This document shows positions 44,503 to 53,656 of a DNA stretch of 64,000 nt, piece after piece. The stretch comes from Mesorhizobium sp. WSM3862. GTDB taxonomy: Bacteria; Pseudomonadota; Alphaproteobacteria; Rhizobiales; Rhizobiaceae. A program made the translations under genes and the position numbers. The notes under the pieces were generated by a model. It was not told the origin of the DNA. It did not search any database and saw only the letters and a list, made by a program, of their open reading frames with translations. Every line of letters begins with the position of its first letter. The stretch's first letter is position 1. Location: the NCBI RefSeq assembly GCF_002294985.1, contig NZ_NSGE01000015.1:1-64000 (forward strand), read 5' to 3'.

Positions 44503-44748
44503 ATGAACAAGATTGCTCTTACCGCCGCGGTCCTTCTCGTTGCCACGGGCAGCGCCTTCGCCGGCAGCGACCATTACGGTTCCGACAACGTCAACCAGCC
44601 GGCCGTCACCCAGTCGGTTGCGCCGCGCTCGGGCGACAACATCGACCGCAGCATCACCGGTTCGATCCGCAAGTTCGAGCAGCGCGATCTCAGGATCACG
44701 CCCGATCAGAACCAGCCGGAATCCGGCCAGGGCATTTGGGGCCGCTAG
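44503..44748 (+). CDS. Small secreted DUF680-type protein
   Basis: Protein of 81 residues with a signal peptide ending SAFAGSD, the hallmark of a small family found mainly in Mesorhizobium. The rest is polar and disordered-looking, with two repeated-charge stretches. It is the longest and most divergent of three tandem copies. The ribosome site is GGAGTACG. Role unknown; two operator-like palindromes precede it. Confidence 0.85.
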   Translation: MNKIALTAAVLLVATGSAFAGSDHYGSDNVNQPAVTQSVAPRSGDNIDRSITGSIRKFEQRDLRITPDQNQPESGQGIWGR

Positions 44749-44801
44749 GCCTCCGTCCCGAACCGATCAGAACCACAACTCTCAAATCTGGAGTAACTGA
44801 A

Positions 44802-45008
44802 ATGACCAAGATCGCTCTTACCGCCGCTGCCCTTCTCGTTGCCACTGGTGCCGCTTTCGCCGGCTCCGACAACTACGGTTCGGCCAACGCCAAACAGCCG
44901 GCTGCTTCGGTCGACACCTCGTACACCGCTTCGGTCAAGAAGTCTGATGCGAATGTCCAGAAGCCCGTCACCCAGGGCAGCGACCGCGACCTGTTCGGCA
45001 ACCACTAA
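44802..45008 (+). CDS. Small secreted DUF680-type protein, paralogue 2
   Basis: Protein of 68 residues: MTKIALTAAALLVATGAAFA signal peptide, mature part SDNYGSAN ... QGSDRDLFGNH. It differs from paralogue 3 at only two residues (Lys/Asn near residue 31 and Ser/Ala near residue 61). The 17-base leader GGAGTAACTGAAATGAC is also the same, so this is a recent tandem duplication. Confidence 0.85.
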   Translation: MTKIALTAAALLVATGAAFAGSDNYGSANAKQPAASVDTSYTASVKKSDANVQKPVTQGSDRDLFGNH

Positions 45009-45063
45009 CCGGCCTGTCAGGGCAACCTTGCCAACATCCCCCCTCAATTTCGGAGTAACTGAA

Positions 45064-45270
45064 ATGACCAAGATCGCTCTTACCGCCGCCGCCCTTCTCG
45101 TTGCCACCGGTGCCGCTTTCGCCGGCTCCGACAACTACGGTTCGGCCAACGCCAACCAGCCGGCTGCTTCGGTCGACACCTCGTACACCGCTTCGGTCAA
45201 GAAGTCTGATGCGAACGTCCAGAAGCCGGTTACCCAGGGCGCCGACCGCGATCTGTTCGGCAACCACTAG
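45064..45270 (+). CDS. Small secreted DUF680-type protein, paralogue 3
   Basis: Protein of 68 residues, nearly identical to paralogue 2. GGAGTAACTGAA precedes ATG 45064. A terminator at 45294-45326 ends the three-gene transcript. Confidence 0.85.
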   Translation: MTKIALTAAALLVATGAAFAGSDNYGSANANQPAASVDTSYTASVKKSDANVQKPVTQGADRDLFGNH

Positions 45271-45293
45271 ACGGTCGATCCTCGATGGATCTC

Positions 45294-45326
45294 AAAGCGG
45301 CGGGCTTGTCCCGCCGCTCTGTTTTT
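45294..45326 (+). terminator. Rho-independent terminator
   Basis: AGCGGCGGGC-TTGT-CCCGCCGCT stem followed by CTGTTTTT. It closes the DUF680-type gene cluster. Confidence 0.88.
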
Positions 45327-45390
45327 GGAGCCGGCTATCCGCGGGCCGGCTTGTGTCGTGACTATAGGCCCGGCTGCGCACAGAGGCGCT

Positions 45391-45909
45391 CTATTCCAAA
45401 TCCTTCGGCCTGACGAAATGCGTCAGTCGCGCTCCGCCGAAGTCGAGCTTCGCCCAATCCTCCTTCACCGTGAACCGGGCCAGTGCCGCCGTCGGGAACT
45501 TCGCTTCGACTTTCTTGAACACACCCTCGTCCGATCCGGTGCCGGCGAGCCGCAGCACGAAATTCTGCAGGCCGGGATTGTGGCCGATCACGACCAGGCT
45601 GGTGGCTTTCGCCTGCCGCACGCACGCCAGGATGGCGGCCGGCGCCCCCTCGTAGAGCTCCTCGGCGAATTCCGCCGGCCCATGCTTCGGCAATTCGGCG
45701 GCGACCAGCCGCCAGGTGTCGCGGGTGCGCAGCGCCGGCGAGACCAGTGCCAGATCCGGCAGCCAGCCGCGCCGCGAAAGCTCGCGCCCGATCAGCGGTG
45801 CCGTCTTCAGCCCGCGCGGGGCGAGCGGACGGTCGAAATCGGCGAGCTTGGGATCGTCCCGGCTCGACTTGGCATGGCGCAGCACAAGGAGTTGTCTGGG
45901 CGTCGCCAT
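45391..45909 (-). CDS. SixA-like histidine phosphatase
   Basis: Protein of 172 residues of the histidine phosphatase superfamily. LLVLRHAKSSRDDPKL holds the catalytic RHA(K) motif, VSPALRTRDTWRLVA the second Arg and VVIGHNPGLQNFVLRLA the second His. The RHAKS form is typical of SixA-like proteins that dephosphorylate His-phosphorylated proteins. It is in the purN-purM run, 7 bases after the purN stop. Confidence 0.88.
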   Translation of the reverse strand: MATPRQLLVLRHAKSSRDDPKLADFDRPLAPRGLKTAPLIGRELSRRGWLPDLALVSPALRTRDTWRLVAAELPKHGPAEFAEELYEGAPAAILACVRQAKATSLVVIGHNPGLQNFVLRLAGTGSDEGVFKKVEAKFPTAALARFTVKEDWAKLDFGGARLTHFVRPKDLE

Positions 45910-45916
45910 GGCAGTC

Positions 45917-46620
45917 CTACGGCGTGATGCGCGCCAGCTGTTCGAGGTCGGTTTCCTCGCGCAGCGGGTCGGGCGCCATCACCACTGAAGTGGCGTTGTC
46001 GGCGTCGTCGGCGAAATGGGCAAGCACGGTGTGGCCCTTTTCCATGCGCGCCTTGCCTTCGGCGACCAGCCCCAGCGCCAGCGGATAGAGCCGGTGCTCC
46101 ACCTTCAGCACCCGCGCGGCTAAAGTGTCCTCGTTGTCGCCGACCATCACCGGCACGGCGGCCTGGGCGATGATCGGCCCGTCATCCATCTCGGGCGTGA
46201 CGAAATGCACGGAGCAGCCATGGATGCGCACGCCCGCGCGGATGGCCCGCGCATGCGTGTCCAGCCCCTTGAAGGCAGGCAGAAGGGCAGGGTGGATGTT
46301 GACCATGCGCCCCTGCCATTTTTCGACCAGGCCGCGGCCGAGGATGCGCATATAGCCGGCCAGAGCCACGATCTCGGCGCCGAAGCCGGTAAGCGCGGCA
46401 TCGATCGCAGCGTCATGTGCGTCCTTGCTCGGATGGTCGGCGCGCTGAATCACCTTGGTGGCGATGCCGCGCGACTGCGCGAGGCCGAGGCCCGCGGCGT
46501 TCGCACGATCCGAGATGACGCCGACGATCTCGGTCGGATAGGTCGGGTCGCTGGCTGCCGCGATCAGCGCCGTCATGTTGGAGCCGCGACCCGAGATCAG
46601 GACGACCGTGCGTTTCCTGC

Positions 46621-46624
<4 letters not shown>
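45917..46624 (-). CDS. purN: Phosphoribosylglycinamide formyltransferase
   Basis: Enzyme of 235 residues for the third step of IMP synthesis, using 10-formyltetrahydrofolate. VLISGRGSNM starts the protein; LAGYMRILG, VNIHPALLPAFKGLDTHARAI and GCSVHFVTPEMDDGPIIAQAAV contain the Asn-His catalytic pair and the Asp. The ATG at 46624 overlaps the purM stop by 4 bases (ATGA), so it is coupled to purM. Confidence 0.96.
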
Positions 46625-47700
<1,076 letters not shown>

Positions 47701-47771
47701 CTTCGGCTCATCCCTGTTTCCATTGCGGGCTCATCGCATGAATGGTTTCGGGGGGCAAGGCGCGTGAGAGC

Positions 47772-47928
47772 CAATCTCCCCCCTTGAGGGGGGAGATGTC
47801 GCCGGAGGCGACAGAGGGGGGTCGCCTCGCGTGGAGCTCCAGCGCCTTGTGCGCCAGAAATGGAGGTCGGCGATCGACGCGTGAGGCGACTGGCCTGCCG
47901 GCCATCTTCCCCCTCGAGAGGGGAGATC
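47772..47928. repeat. Interspersed palindromic repeat (family B)
   Basis: Ends AATCTCCCCCCTTGAGGGGGGAGAT and ATCTTCCCCCTCGAGAGGGGAGAT each fold on themselves. The inner GGCGACTGGCCTGCCGGCC matches copies at 22283 and 27673. It occupies the promoter gap between purM and the phosphatidyltransferase gene. Confidence 0.65.
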
Positions 47929-47986
47929 AGCAACTCCTCCCTTGCGCGCACCTCTCATCTCCATCAACTATCTTCCAACAAAACCC

Positions 47987-48589
47987 ATGACGGGACATCA
48001 CGTGACCATACCCAACATGATCACGATCATGCGGCTGCTGCTGGTGCCGGCCGTGGTGTTGGCCATGCTGCAGGCGCGCTGGGACTGGGCCTTTGCCGGC
48101 TTCCTCGTCGCCGGCATCTCCGACGGCATCGACGGTTTCATCGCTCGCCGCTACCGGTTGTTCTCGCGGCTCGGCGCTTATCTCGATCCGGTCGCCGACA
48201 AGCTTCTCCTGGTCTCGGTCTTCGTCGTCATGGGTTATGCCAGGGAACTGCCGCTCTGGCTTGTCGTGACCATGGTCTCGCGCGACGCGCTGATCGTCTG
48301 CGCCGTGCTTTTGTCCAGCGTGATGGCGCAGCCGGTCGAGATGAAGCCGCTCTTGGTCTCCAAGGTGAACACCGCCGTGCAGATCGCGCTGGCGGCGCTT
48401 GTGCTGGGCGAGCTTGCCTTTTCCATGCATCTCTATCCGCTCCGGCCGGCGCTCATATTGCTCTCCGGGGTCTTGACCGTGGCTTCGGCCGCGGCCTATC
48501 TCGTGGCCTGGCTAAGGCATATGAGTGGCTATGGCGAAGGCTCCCGGACGAGCAACACCAAGTCGGGCAATTCCAGCACGGACACCTGA
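47987..48589 (+). CDS. CDP-alcohol phosphatidyltransferase family protein
   Basis: Membrane enzyme of 200 residues. ISDGIDGFIARRYRLFSRLGAYLDPVADK matches the D-G-x2-D-G-x2-A-R-x8-G-x3-D-x3-D signature. The start PNMITIMRLLLVPAVVL is like PgsA or cardiolipin synthase of the CLS-2 type, but the alcohol is not clear. As pgsA is already present at 18155, this may be cardiolipin synthase. It overlaps the AI-2E gene by 59 bases. Confidence 0.85.
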   Translation: MTGHHVTIPNMITIMRLLLVPAVVLAMLQARWDWAFAGFLVAGISDGIDGFIARRYRLFSRLGAYLDPVADKLLLVSVFVVMGYARELPLWLVVTMVSRDALIVCAVLLSSVMAQPVEMKPLLVSKVNTAVQIALAALVLGELAFSMHLYPLRPALILLSGVLTVASAAAYLVAWLRHMSGYGEGSRTSNTKSGNSSTDT

Positions 48590-49742
48590 CGGCGAAGCCT
48601 GGACGGCCGCGGCCTCGACCGCGTTGCGCCGGCAGATCGCGTTCTGGCTGATCGTCGCCGTGCTTCTGGCGCTGTTCCTCTATGTCTTCTCCGGCATCCT
48701 CTTGCCCTTCGTCGCCGGCATGGTACTCGCTTATTTCCTCGATCCGGTGGCCGATCGGCTGCAGCGGCTCGGCCTCTCCCGGCTGATGGCGACGGTGGTG
48801 ATCCTCATTGCCTTCGTCGTCGTCGTGGTGCTCGCCTTCGTTATCCTGGTGCCTGTGCTGGCCACGCAGATGGCCGATTTCGCGCGCAAGCTGCCGGAAT
48901 ATCTCACCCGCCTGCAGTCGCTCATCACCAGCTTCGACCCGAAGTGGCTGGAGCAGCGTTTTGGCGTCAACGCGGCCAGCCTGCGCGACGGACTGAACTC
49001 GCTGCTCACCACCGGTTTCGGGCTGCTCACCACCGTCTTCACCTCGATCTGGAGCTCGGGCGTGGCGCTGGTTTCGGTGGTCAGCCTCTTCGTCGTCACC
49101 CCGGTCGTGGCCTTCTACATGCTGCTCGACTGGGACCGCATGGTGGCCGTGGTCGACAGCTGGGTTCCGCGCGACTACGTCGAGACGGTCAGGGCGCTTG
49201 CCCGCGAGATCAACACCGCCACCGCCGGCTTCGTGCGCGGGCAGGGCACGCTCTGCCTTGTGCTGGGCGCCATGTACGCCACCGGCCTGACGCTGACGGG
49301 GCTGAACTTCGCCATCCTCATCGGCTTCTTCGCCGGGCTGATCTCCTTCATCCCCTATGTCGGCTCGCTGACTGGGCTGGTGCTGGCGGTCGGCGTCGCC
49401 TTCGTCCAGTTCTGGCCGGATTGGACGATGATCGTGGCGGTGGCCTGCGTGTTCTTCGTCGGCCAGTTCATCGAGGGCAATATCCTGCAGCCGAGGCTGG
49501 TCGGCAAAAGCGTCGGACTGCATCCGGTTTGGCTGATGTTCGCGCTCTTTGCCTTCGGTGCGCTGTTCGGCTTCGTCGGCCTGCTGATTGCGGTGCCGGC
49601 TTCGGCGGCCATTGCCGTGCTGGTGCGCTTTGCGATTGCCCGCTACCTCGAATCGCCGCTCTACAACGGCCATGCCACCGAGCCCGCACCTCCTTTGCCG
49701 GCGGATCGCGGCGGCGGCCACCGCTCACCGCCGCGTGGCTGA
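48531..49742 (+). CDS. AI-2E family transporter
   Basis: Inner-membrane protein of 403 residues with eight or so helices of the AI-2E/PerM permease family: FVAGMVLAYFLDPVADRLQRLGLSR, VTPVVAFYMLLDWDRMV, FIPYVGSLTGLVL and FIEGNILQPRLVGKSVGLHPVWLMFALF are typical. Few of these carry autoinducer; many move other solutes or sodium. ATG 48531 is chosen over GTG 48525. It is followed 1 base later by hdaA. Confidence 0.85.
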   Translation: MAKAPGRATPSRAIPARTPDGEAWTAAASTALRRQIAFWLIVAVLLALFLYVFSGILLPFVAGMVLAYFLDPVADRLQRLGLSRLMATVVILIAFVVVVVLAFVILVPVLATQMADFARKLPEYLTRLQSLITSFDPKWLEQRFGVNAASLRDGLNSLLTTGFGLLTTVFTSIWSSGVALVSVVSLFVVTPVVAFYMLLDWDRMVAVVDSWVPRDYVETVRALAREINTATAGFVRGQGTLCLVLGAMYATGLTLTGLNFAILIGFFAGLISFIPYVGSLTGLVLAVGVAFVQFWPDWTMIVAVACVFFVGQFIEGNILQPRLVGKSVGLHPVWLMFALFAFGALFGFVGLLIAVPASAAIAVLVRFAIARYLESPLYNGHATEPAPPLPADRGGGHRSPPRG

Positions 49743-49743
49743 A

Positions 49744-50448
49744 ATGGCTGGCGAACGAACCGGTCCACCGCGCCAGCTGCCGCTCGATCTCGGCCACGGT
49801 ACCGGCTACTCGCGCGACGAGCTCGTCGTCTCCGGGGCCAACGCGCAGGCCGCAGCACTGGTCGACCGCTGGCCGGACTGGCCCGCGCCGGTGGTGGTGC
49901 TCGCCGGCCCTCCCGGGTCCGGCAAGACGCATCTCGCCCAGATCTGGCAAGCGCATGCGCACGCTGTCGCCATCGCTCCCGATCACATCGGCGAGCACAT
50001 TGGCGGGCTAGGCGCGAGCCCCGCGCTGATCGACGACATCGACAAGCTCCCGATCGACGAGCAAGGCCTGTTCCACCTGATCAACACCGTGCGCGGCGCC
50101 GGCTCCACGCTGCTTCTGACGGCGCGGCGCTTTCCCTCGGCCTGGCGCGTCGCGCTGCCGGACCTCATCTCGCGGCTGAAAGCGGCGGCGACCATCGAGA
50201 TCCACGAGCCGGACGACCTGCTGCTCGCCGGCGTTATCACCAAGCTCTTCGCCGACCGCCAGGTCGAGGTCGAGCCGCATGTCGTGCAATATCTGGTGCG
50301 GCGCATCGAACGCTCGCTGGCGACTGCCATGCGGGTCGTGGAGCGCCTCGACCGCGCCGCTCTCGAGCGCAAGACCCCGATCACCCGAGCGCTCGCCGCC
50401 GAGACCGTCAGCGCCATGGACGAGGGCCAGGGCGAGTTCGATATTTAG
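49744..50448 (+). CDS. hdaA: DnaA-related regulatory protein HdaA
   Basis: Protein of 234 residues with a DnaA-like AAA domain but no DnaA box-binding domain. RQLPLDLGHGTGYSRDELVV at the N-terminus includes the QLPLDL motif that binds the beta clamp, VLAGPPGSGKTHLAQIW is Walker A, ALIDDIDKLP is Walker B and DLISRLKAA is a sensor. HdaA/Hda with the clamp stimulates ATP hydrolysis by DnaA, limiting re-initiation. In many Alphaproteobacteria ppk follows it; that is not so here. Confidence 0.9.
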   Translation: MAGERTGPPRQLPLDLGHGTGYSRDELVVSGANAQAAALVDRWPDWPAPVVVLAGPPGSGKTHLAQIWQAHAHAVAIAPDHIGEHIGGLGASPALIDDIDKLPIDEQGLFHLINTVRGAGSTLLLTARRFPSAWRVALPDLISRLKAAATIEIHEPDDLLLAGVITKLFADRQVEVEPHVVQYLVRRIERSLATAMRVVERLDRAALERKTPITRALAAETVSAMDEGQGEFDI

Positions 50449-50484
50449 GATGTCGAGGAAGGCTGCTCCGGGATTGTGCGCTCT

Positions 50485-50751
50485 CTACGCCCATAATCCC
50501 GCCAGATGCCGAGCCAGCAGATAGACTCCCGTATGCGCTGCCACGTAGCATGCGGCGACAAAGACGAAGAACACAAGGCTGCCGATCCGCGACCGGGCGA
50601 CGCTGCCATTCTGCCTCTTGCTCGGCCGGTTGTTCCAAACCCACAGAGCAGCGCACAGGATTGCCCAGGCGACCGCCACCGGAACCGCGAAGCCATAATA
50701 GGCCAAATAGGCCGGGCCGATCAGCGACAGCAGCGCCTCGAGAATAGGCAT
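50485..50751 (-). CDS. Small membrane protein
   Basis: Protein of 88 residues with two or three hydrophobic helices (SLIGPAYLAYYGFAVPVAVAWAILCAALWVW and SLVFFVFVAACYVAAHTGVYLLA). No named family. It is convergent to hdaA. Confidence 0.6.
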   Translation of the reverse strand: MPILEALLSLIGPAYLAYYGFAVPVAVAWAILCAALWVWNNRPSKRQNGSVARSRIGSLVFFVFVAACYVAAHTGVYLLARHLAGLWA

Positions 50752-50786
50752 CCAGAGTCCCCCTTGCCCCGTTTGCCCGGAGTTTA

Positions 50787-50834
50787 GAGCAACTCCGGGA
50801 AAAGCGCGTAGCGGTTTTCCGTCCGGAGTTGCGG
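50787..50834. repeat. Interspersed repeat (family C)
   Basis: AGCAACTCCGGGAAAAGCGCGTAGCGGTTTTCCGTCCGGAGTTGC: the arms GCAACTCCGG and CCGGAGTTGC are perfectly complementary. The inner AGCGGTTTTCCGTCCGGA matches the copy at 10684-10731. Confidence 0.7.
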
Positions 50835-51046
50835 GACGATCGTGGCTGTCCCATTTCGAGCCACTTCCCTGGCATCCATCTTGCAGCGTGGAAGACGCCG
50901 GTTGATCCCGGTCCCGGTCACATTGCAGATCGGGTTGTAGGCTCGCCGGGCTCGAGGTTGTTGGGGACTCGCCCGGCGGGTTTACTCGGTTCCACGCCGA
51001 CGGCTCCCTTCAGAGATCAAGGCCTGTTGCTCGATGCTGGACACCT

Positions 51047-51382
51047 TCAGCCCGTCTTGCCATGGCTGGTGAGCAAGCGCAGCACTTGCACGCTCTTCGG
51101 CAGCTCGATCAGGAATTCCGCGTCGCGGTCGAGGTGGTGGACCTGGGTCGGCCCGCCGCCGGTGAAGCGCGCCATTGCCTCGATGCTCTCCCAATAGGAG
51201 ATCGTCACGAACTCGGAATGGGTCGCCGTGTCCTCGCGAAATGTCTGGACGCCGAGTGCCTTTTCGATGAGTGGCTTGATGCCGGTCTCGTAATTGTAAG
51301 TTTCATAGTCGTCCGCTTTTTCCGGCAAGGTCCTGCCGCGCCAGATGCGGGCGATGGTGGGGGTCCTTGGAGTGTCGGCCAT
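51047..51382 (-). CDS. Antibiotic biosynthesis monooxygenase-like domain protein
   Basis: Protein of 111 residues resembling the ABM dimeric alpha-beta-barrel: IARIWRGRTLPEKADDYETYNYETGIKPLIEKALGVQTFREDTATHSEFVTISYWESIEAMARF can be read as two strand-helix-strand units. ATG 51382 is chosen because the longer frame would start in the tRNA fragment. It is the last chromosomal gene before the prophage. Confidence 0.7.
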   Translation of the reverse strand: MADTPRTPTIARIWRGRTLPEKADDYETYNYETGIKPLIEKALGVQTFREDTATHSEFVTISYWESIEAMARFTGGGPTQVHHLDRDAEFLIELPKSVQVLRLLTSHGKTG

Positions 51383-51447
51383 GGCAACAGAACTTCTGAA
51401 GGCCGACAGGGTTCCCGAAGCGCGGGCTCTAGGATGTTCAGGAAAAC

Positions 51448-51495
51448 TGGTCGGAGTGGCGTGATTCGAACACGCGACCCCCTGATCCCAAATCA
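51448..51495 (-). other. attL: 3' portion of a tRNA-Pro(TGG) gene
   Basis: Read on the minus strand, this is the anticodon loop TTTGGGA, the 3' half of the anticodon stem, a variable loop, the T-arm GCGTG-TTCGAAT-CACGC, the acceptor 3' strand CACTCCG, discriminator A and CCA. The 5' half is missing: the sequence diverges right after TGATTTGGGA. That is the expected left edge of an element integrated in the 3' part of a tRNA gene. The intact gene should be at the other end, right of the window. Confidence 0.9.
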
Positions 51496-51625
51496 TATCA
51501 TCTGCGTTGCGTGGCTACATATTGCGTTGCATATGGTTGCACGCAGCTGGTTTTAAGACATTGAACTACCATGATAAATGCAACTCTATCCAATGATGTG
51601 TGACTGAAGGCCCGTTGATTTTATT

Positions 51626-51654
51626 TTGGCAAACCCGTACACGGTGGCTACATT
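51626..51654 (+). promoter_or_regulatory. Candidate promoter of the integrase
   Basis: TTGGCA (51626-51631), 17 bases, TACATT (51649-51654), followed by a short leader and GGAGG before ATG 51676. The region is clearly more AT-rich than the surrounding host DNA. Confidence 0.55.
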
Positions 51655-51675
51655 GTGGTTACACGGAGGGGTGAG

Positions 51676-52923
51676 ATGCCGATTTTGAAGCTGACCAAGC
51701 GGAACGTCGAAGCTATCGAAAAGCCAGGTAGCGCGGCACCGGTTTTTTATTGGGATGAAGATCTAAAAGGCTTCGGTTTGCGCTTCATGCCTTCCGGTGT
51801 CGCTACCTGGATCGTTGAATACCGACCTGGTGCAGGCGGACGAGGAGTCGCGAAGAAGCGCGTCAAAATTGGACGGCTTGATAAGCTCGAGGCGGACAAG
51901 GCGCGCGAGGCTGCGAAGAAGATTTTAGCCGGTGTGGAATTAGGTGCGGATCCCGCCAAGGCAAAGGCGGAGGAGCGCGCCACACAGGTTTTTTCGCAAC
52001 TGGCCGCGACTTACGTGGAGGATCACATGAGGACCCACCGCAAGTCCGCTACGGCTGACTATTACACATACGTTATCGACAAGCATCTTACGCCGCACAT
52101 CGGCAGTAAGCGCGCGAACACGATCACCGCTGATGATATCGGCGCAATGCACCGTGCGATTGGCAAGACGGGAGGGAAGTACATAGCTAACCGCGCGCTT
52201 GCCGTGGCGTCTGCGGTGTTTAACTGGGCTAAAATGGACAATCCGGTGAAGGGCGTTCGCAAGTTCAAGGAGGATGGGCGCGAACGCTTTTTGACAAACG
52301 AAGAGTTGCAGCGCCTTGGTGACGCCATGCGCGAGGCAGAGACGATAGGCCTGCCCTATGATGTCGACGAAGATAGGCCGAACGCCAAGCATGCACGCAA
52401 GCGAGCGAACAGGCGCATTGTTTACGGTCCACACGCTGTAGGCGCAATCAGGCTGTTGATGCTCACGGGTTGCCGGCTTCGAGAAATCTTGAACCTCCGA
52501 TGGAATGAGGTCGACCTTGATCGCGGGATGCTTTTCCTTCCGGATTCGAAGACGGGGAAAAAGCCGGTCATGTTGCCGACTGCGGCGCAGGAGTTGCTTC
52601 GCTCACTGCCCCGCATCGGAGAGATTGTCATCGCTGGCCGTGTCGCCGGCACGGATGACGAGGCACCGCGCCACGACTTGAAAAAGCCTTGGGCTGCTAT
52701 CCTTAAGCGTGCGGGGCTTAGCGGGATTCGCATTCACGACTTGAGGCACACTTTTGGCAGCGTAGGCGCGGGGAGTGGTTTGGGCTTGCCGGTTATCGGA
52801 AACCTTCTTGGACACAAGAACCAGAAGACAACAGAACGATATGCGCACGTCGCCAACGATGCCGCCAAGCGTGCGGCGGATATGATTGGCGAGAAAATCT
52901 CGGCGGCACTTGGGACCAGCTGA
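51676..52923 (+). CDS. int: Tyrosine recombinase (phage integrase)
   Basis: Protein of 415 residues of the P4/DUF4102 integrase class. The N-terminal arm-binding domain (FYWDEDLKGFGLRFMPSGVATWIVEYRPG), a SAM-like core-binding domain (about 107-185) and the catalytic domain follow. The catalytic set is Arg267 (TGCRLREI), Lys293 region (SKTGKK), His354-x-x-Arg357 (HDLRHTF), His380 (LLGHKN) and Tyr389 (TERYAHV). ATG 51676 has GGAGG upstream; an in-frame ATG-like start 21 bases earlier is less good. It joins attP with the tRNA-Pro site. Confidence 0.95.
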   Translation: MPILKLTKRNVEAIEKPGSAAPVFYWDEDLKGFGLRFMPSGVATWIVEYRPGAGGRGVAKKRVKIGRLDKLEADKAREAAKKILAGVELGADPAKAKAEERATQVFSQLAATYVEDHMRTHRKSATADYYTYVIDKHLTPHIGSKRANTITADDIGAMHRAIGKTGGKYIANRALAVASAVFNWAKMDNPVKGVRKFKEDGRERFLTNEELQRLGDAMREAETIGLPYDVDEDRPNAKHARKRANRRIVYGPHAVGAIRLLMLTGCRLREILNLRWNEVDLDRGMLFLPDSKTGKKPVMLPTAAQELLRSLPRIGEIVIAGRVAGTDDEAPRHDLKKPWAAILKRAGLSGIRIHDLRHTFGSVGAGSGLGLPVIGNLLGHKNQKTTERYAHVANDAAKRAADMIGEKISAALGTS

Positions 52924-52924
52924 A

Positions 52925-53308
52925 ATGGCACCCCTTCCCAAAAAGTTTGACGCGAAGGCGCACCAGATTCGCGACCTCCTCCACGCGGGTCTGCGCTTGG
53001 AGGCGCTACAGCTGTTGGAATCAGTCATTGCAAGCGGTTCGGCCGGCGCGGATACGATGGAACTTGCCAGCTTTTTGCGCAGCGCGCCCCGCGGTCGCCA
53101 GCCCTTCGGAGCAAAGCATCGCTGGGCGGAAATCGGGGCAGAGAATGACGAATTGCGGTCTGCAGGCATGAGTTATGAGGCCCGCCTGGCTGCCCTCAGT
53201 GTGAAGTATCGATTGGGTGACGAGAGCAAGGTCAAGGCTGCGATCGCGAAGTACGAGGCTGCGATGGATGTGGCGCGCTCCCTCGTTAATGAAATGCGTG
53301 AGCGCTGA
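52925..53308 (+). CDS. Phage hypothetical protein
   Basis: Protein of 127 residues, mostly helical: AHQIRDLLHAGLRLEALQLLESVIAS, AARLAALSVKYRLGDESKVKAAIAKYEAAMDVARSLV. It starts one base after the integrase stop (ATG 52925). No family recognised. Confidence 0.7.
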   Translation: MAPLPKKFDAKAHQIRDLLHAGLRLEALQLLESVIASGSAGADTMELASFLRSAPRGRQPFGAKHRWAEIGAENDELRSAGMSYEARLAALSVKYRLGDESKVKAAIAKYEAAMDVARSLVNEMRER

Positions 53309-53378
53309 TTTAAAGCAACTACAGAAAAATACGGAAATCCCATATATCCCAGTGCACCGGCAAGCAAAAGGAGGGAAT

Positions 53379-53579
53379 ATGGCACTGATTAGAGTAAAAC
53401 AGGCAGCTGACTATCTGGGGCTGTCAAAATCGTTTCTAGACAAGGCGCGATGCTACGGCGGCGGCCCTGCGTTCATACGCTTCGGAAATGCAGTCGTTTA
53501 CTCGACTGATGACTTAGACAAGTGGGCGGCCGATCATCGCGTGGCTAACGATAACGCTACGGCATCGCGCGCCGCCTAA
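53379..53579 (+). CDS. AlpA/excisionase-like helix-turn-helix protein
   Basis: Small protein of 66 residues with a MerR-like winged helix: IRVKQAADYLGLSKSFLDKARCYGGGPAFIRFGNAVVYSTDDLDKWAADH. This is the pattern of AlpA and of excisionases of the helix_turn_helix_17 group. AGGAGG lies before ATG 53379. It probably directs excision or controls the integrase, given the position. Confidence 0.85.
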   Translation: MALIRVKQAADYLGLSKSFLDKARCYGGGPAFIRFGNAVVYSTDDLDKWAADHRVANDNATASRAA

Positions 53580-53656
53580 CTTATCCTCACAGAAGTGGCT
53601 CCGTTAAGACAAGCCCAGCAGCAGCCCTGTAATTCCGCACAAAAGCGAGTAGCAAA

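Noticed and set aside
48453..49721. 422-codon minus-strand frame opposite the AI-2E transporter
   Set aside because: Very high Asp/His/Glu/Arg composition and no hydrophobic core; a mirror of the transporter gene.
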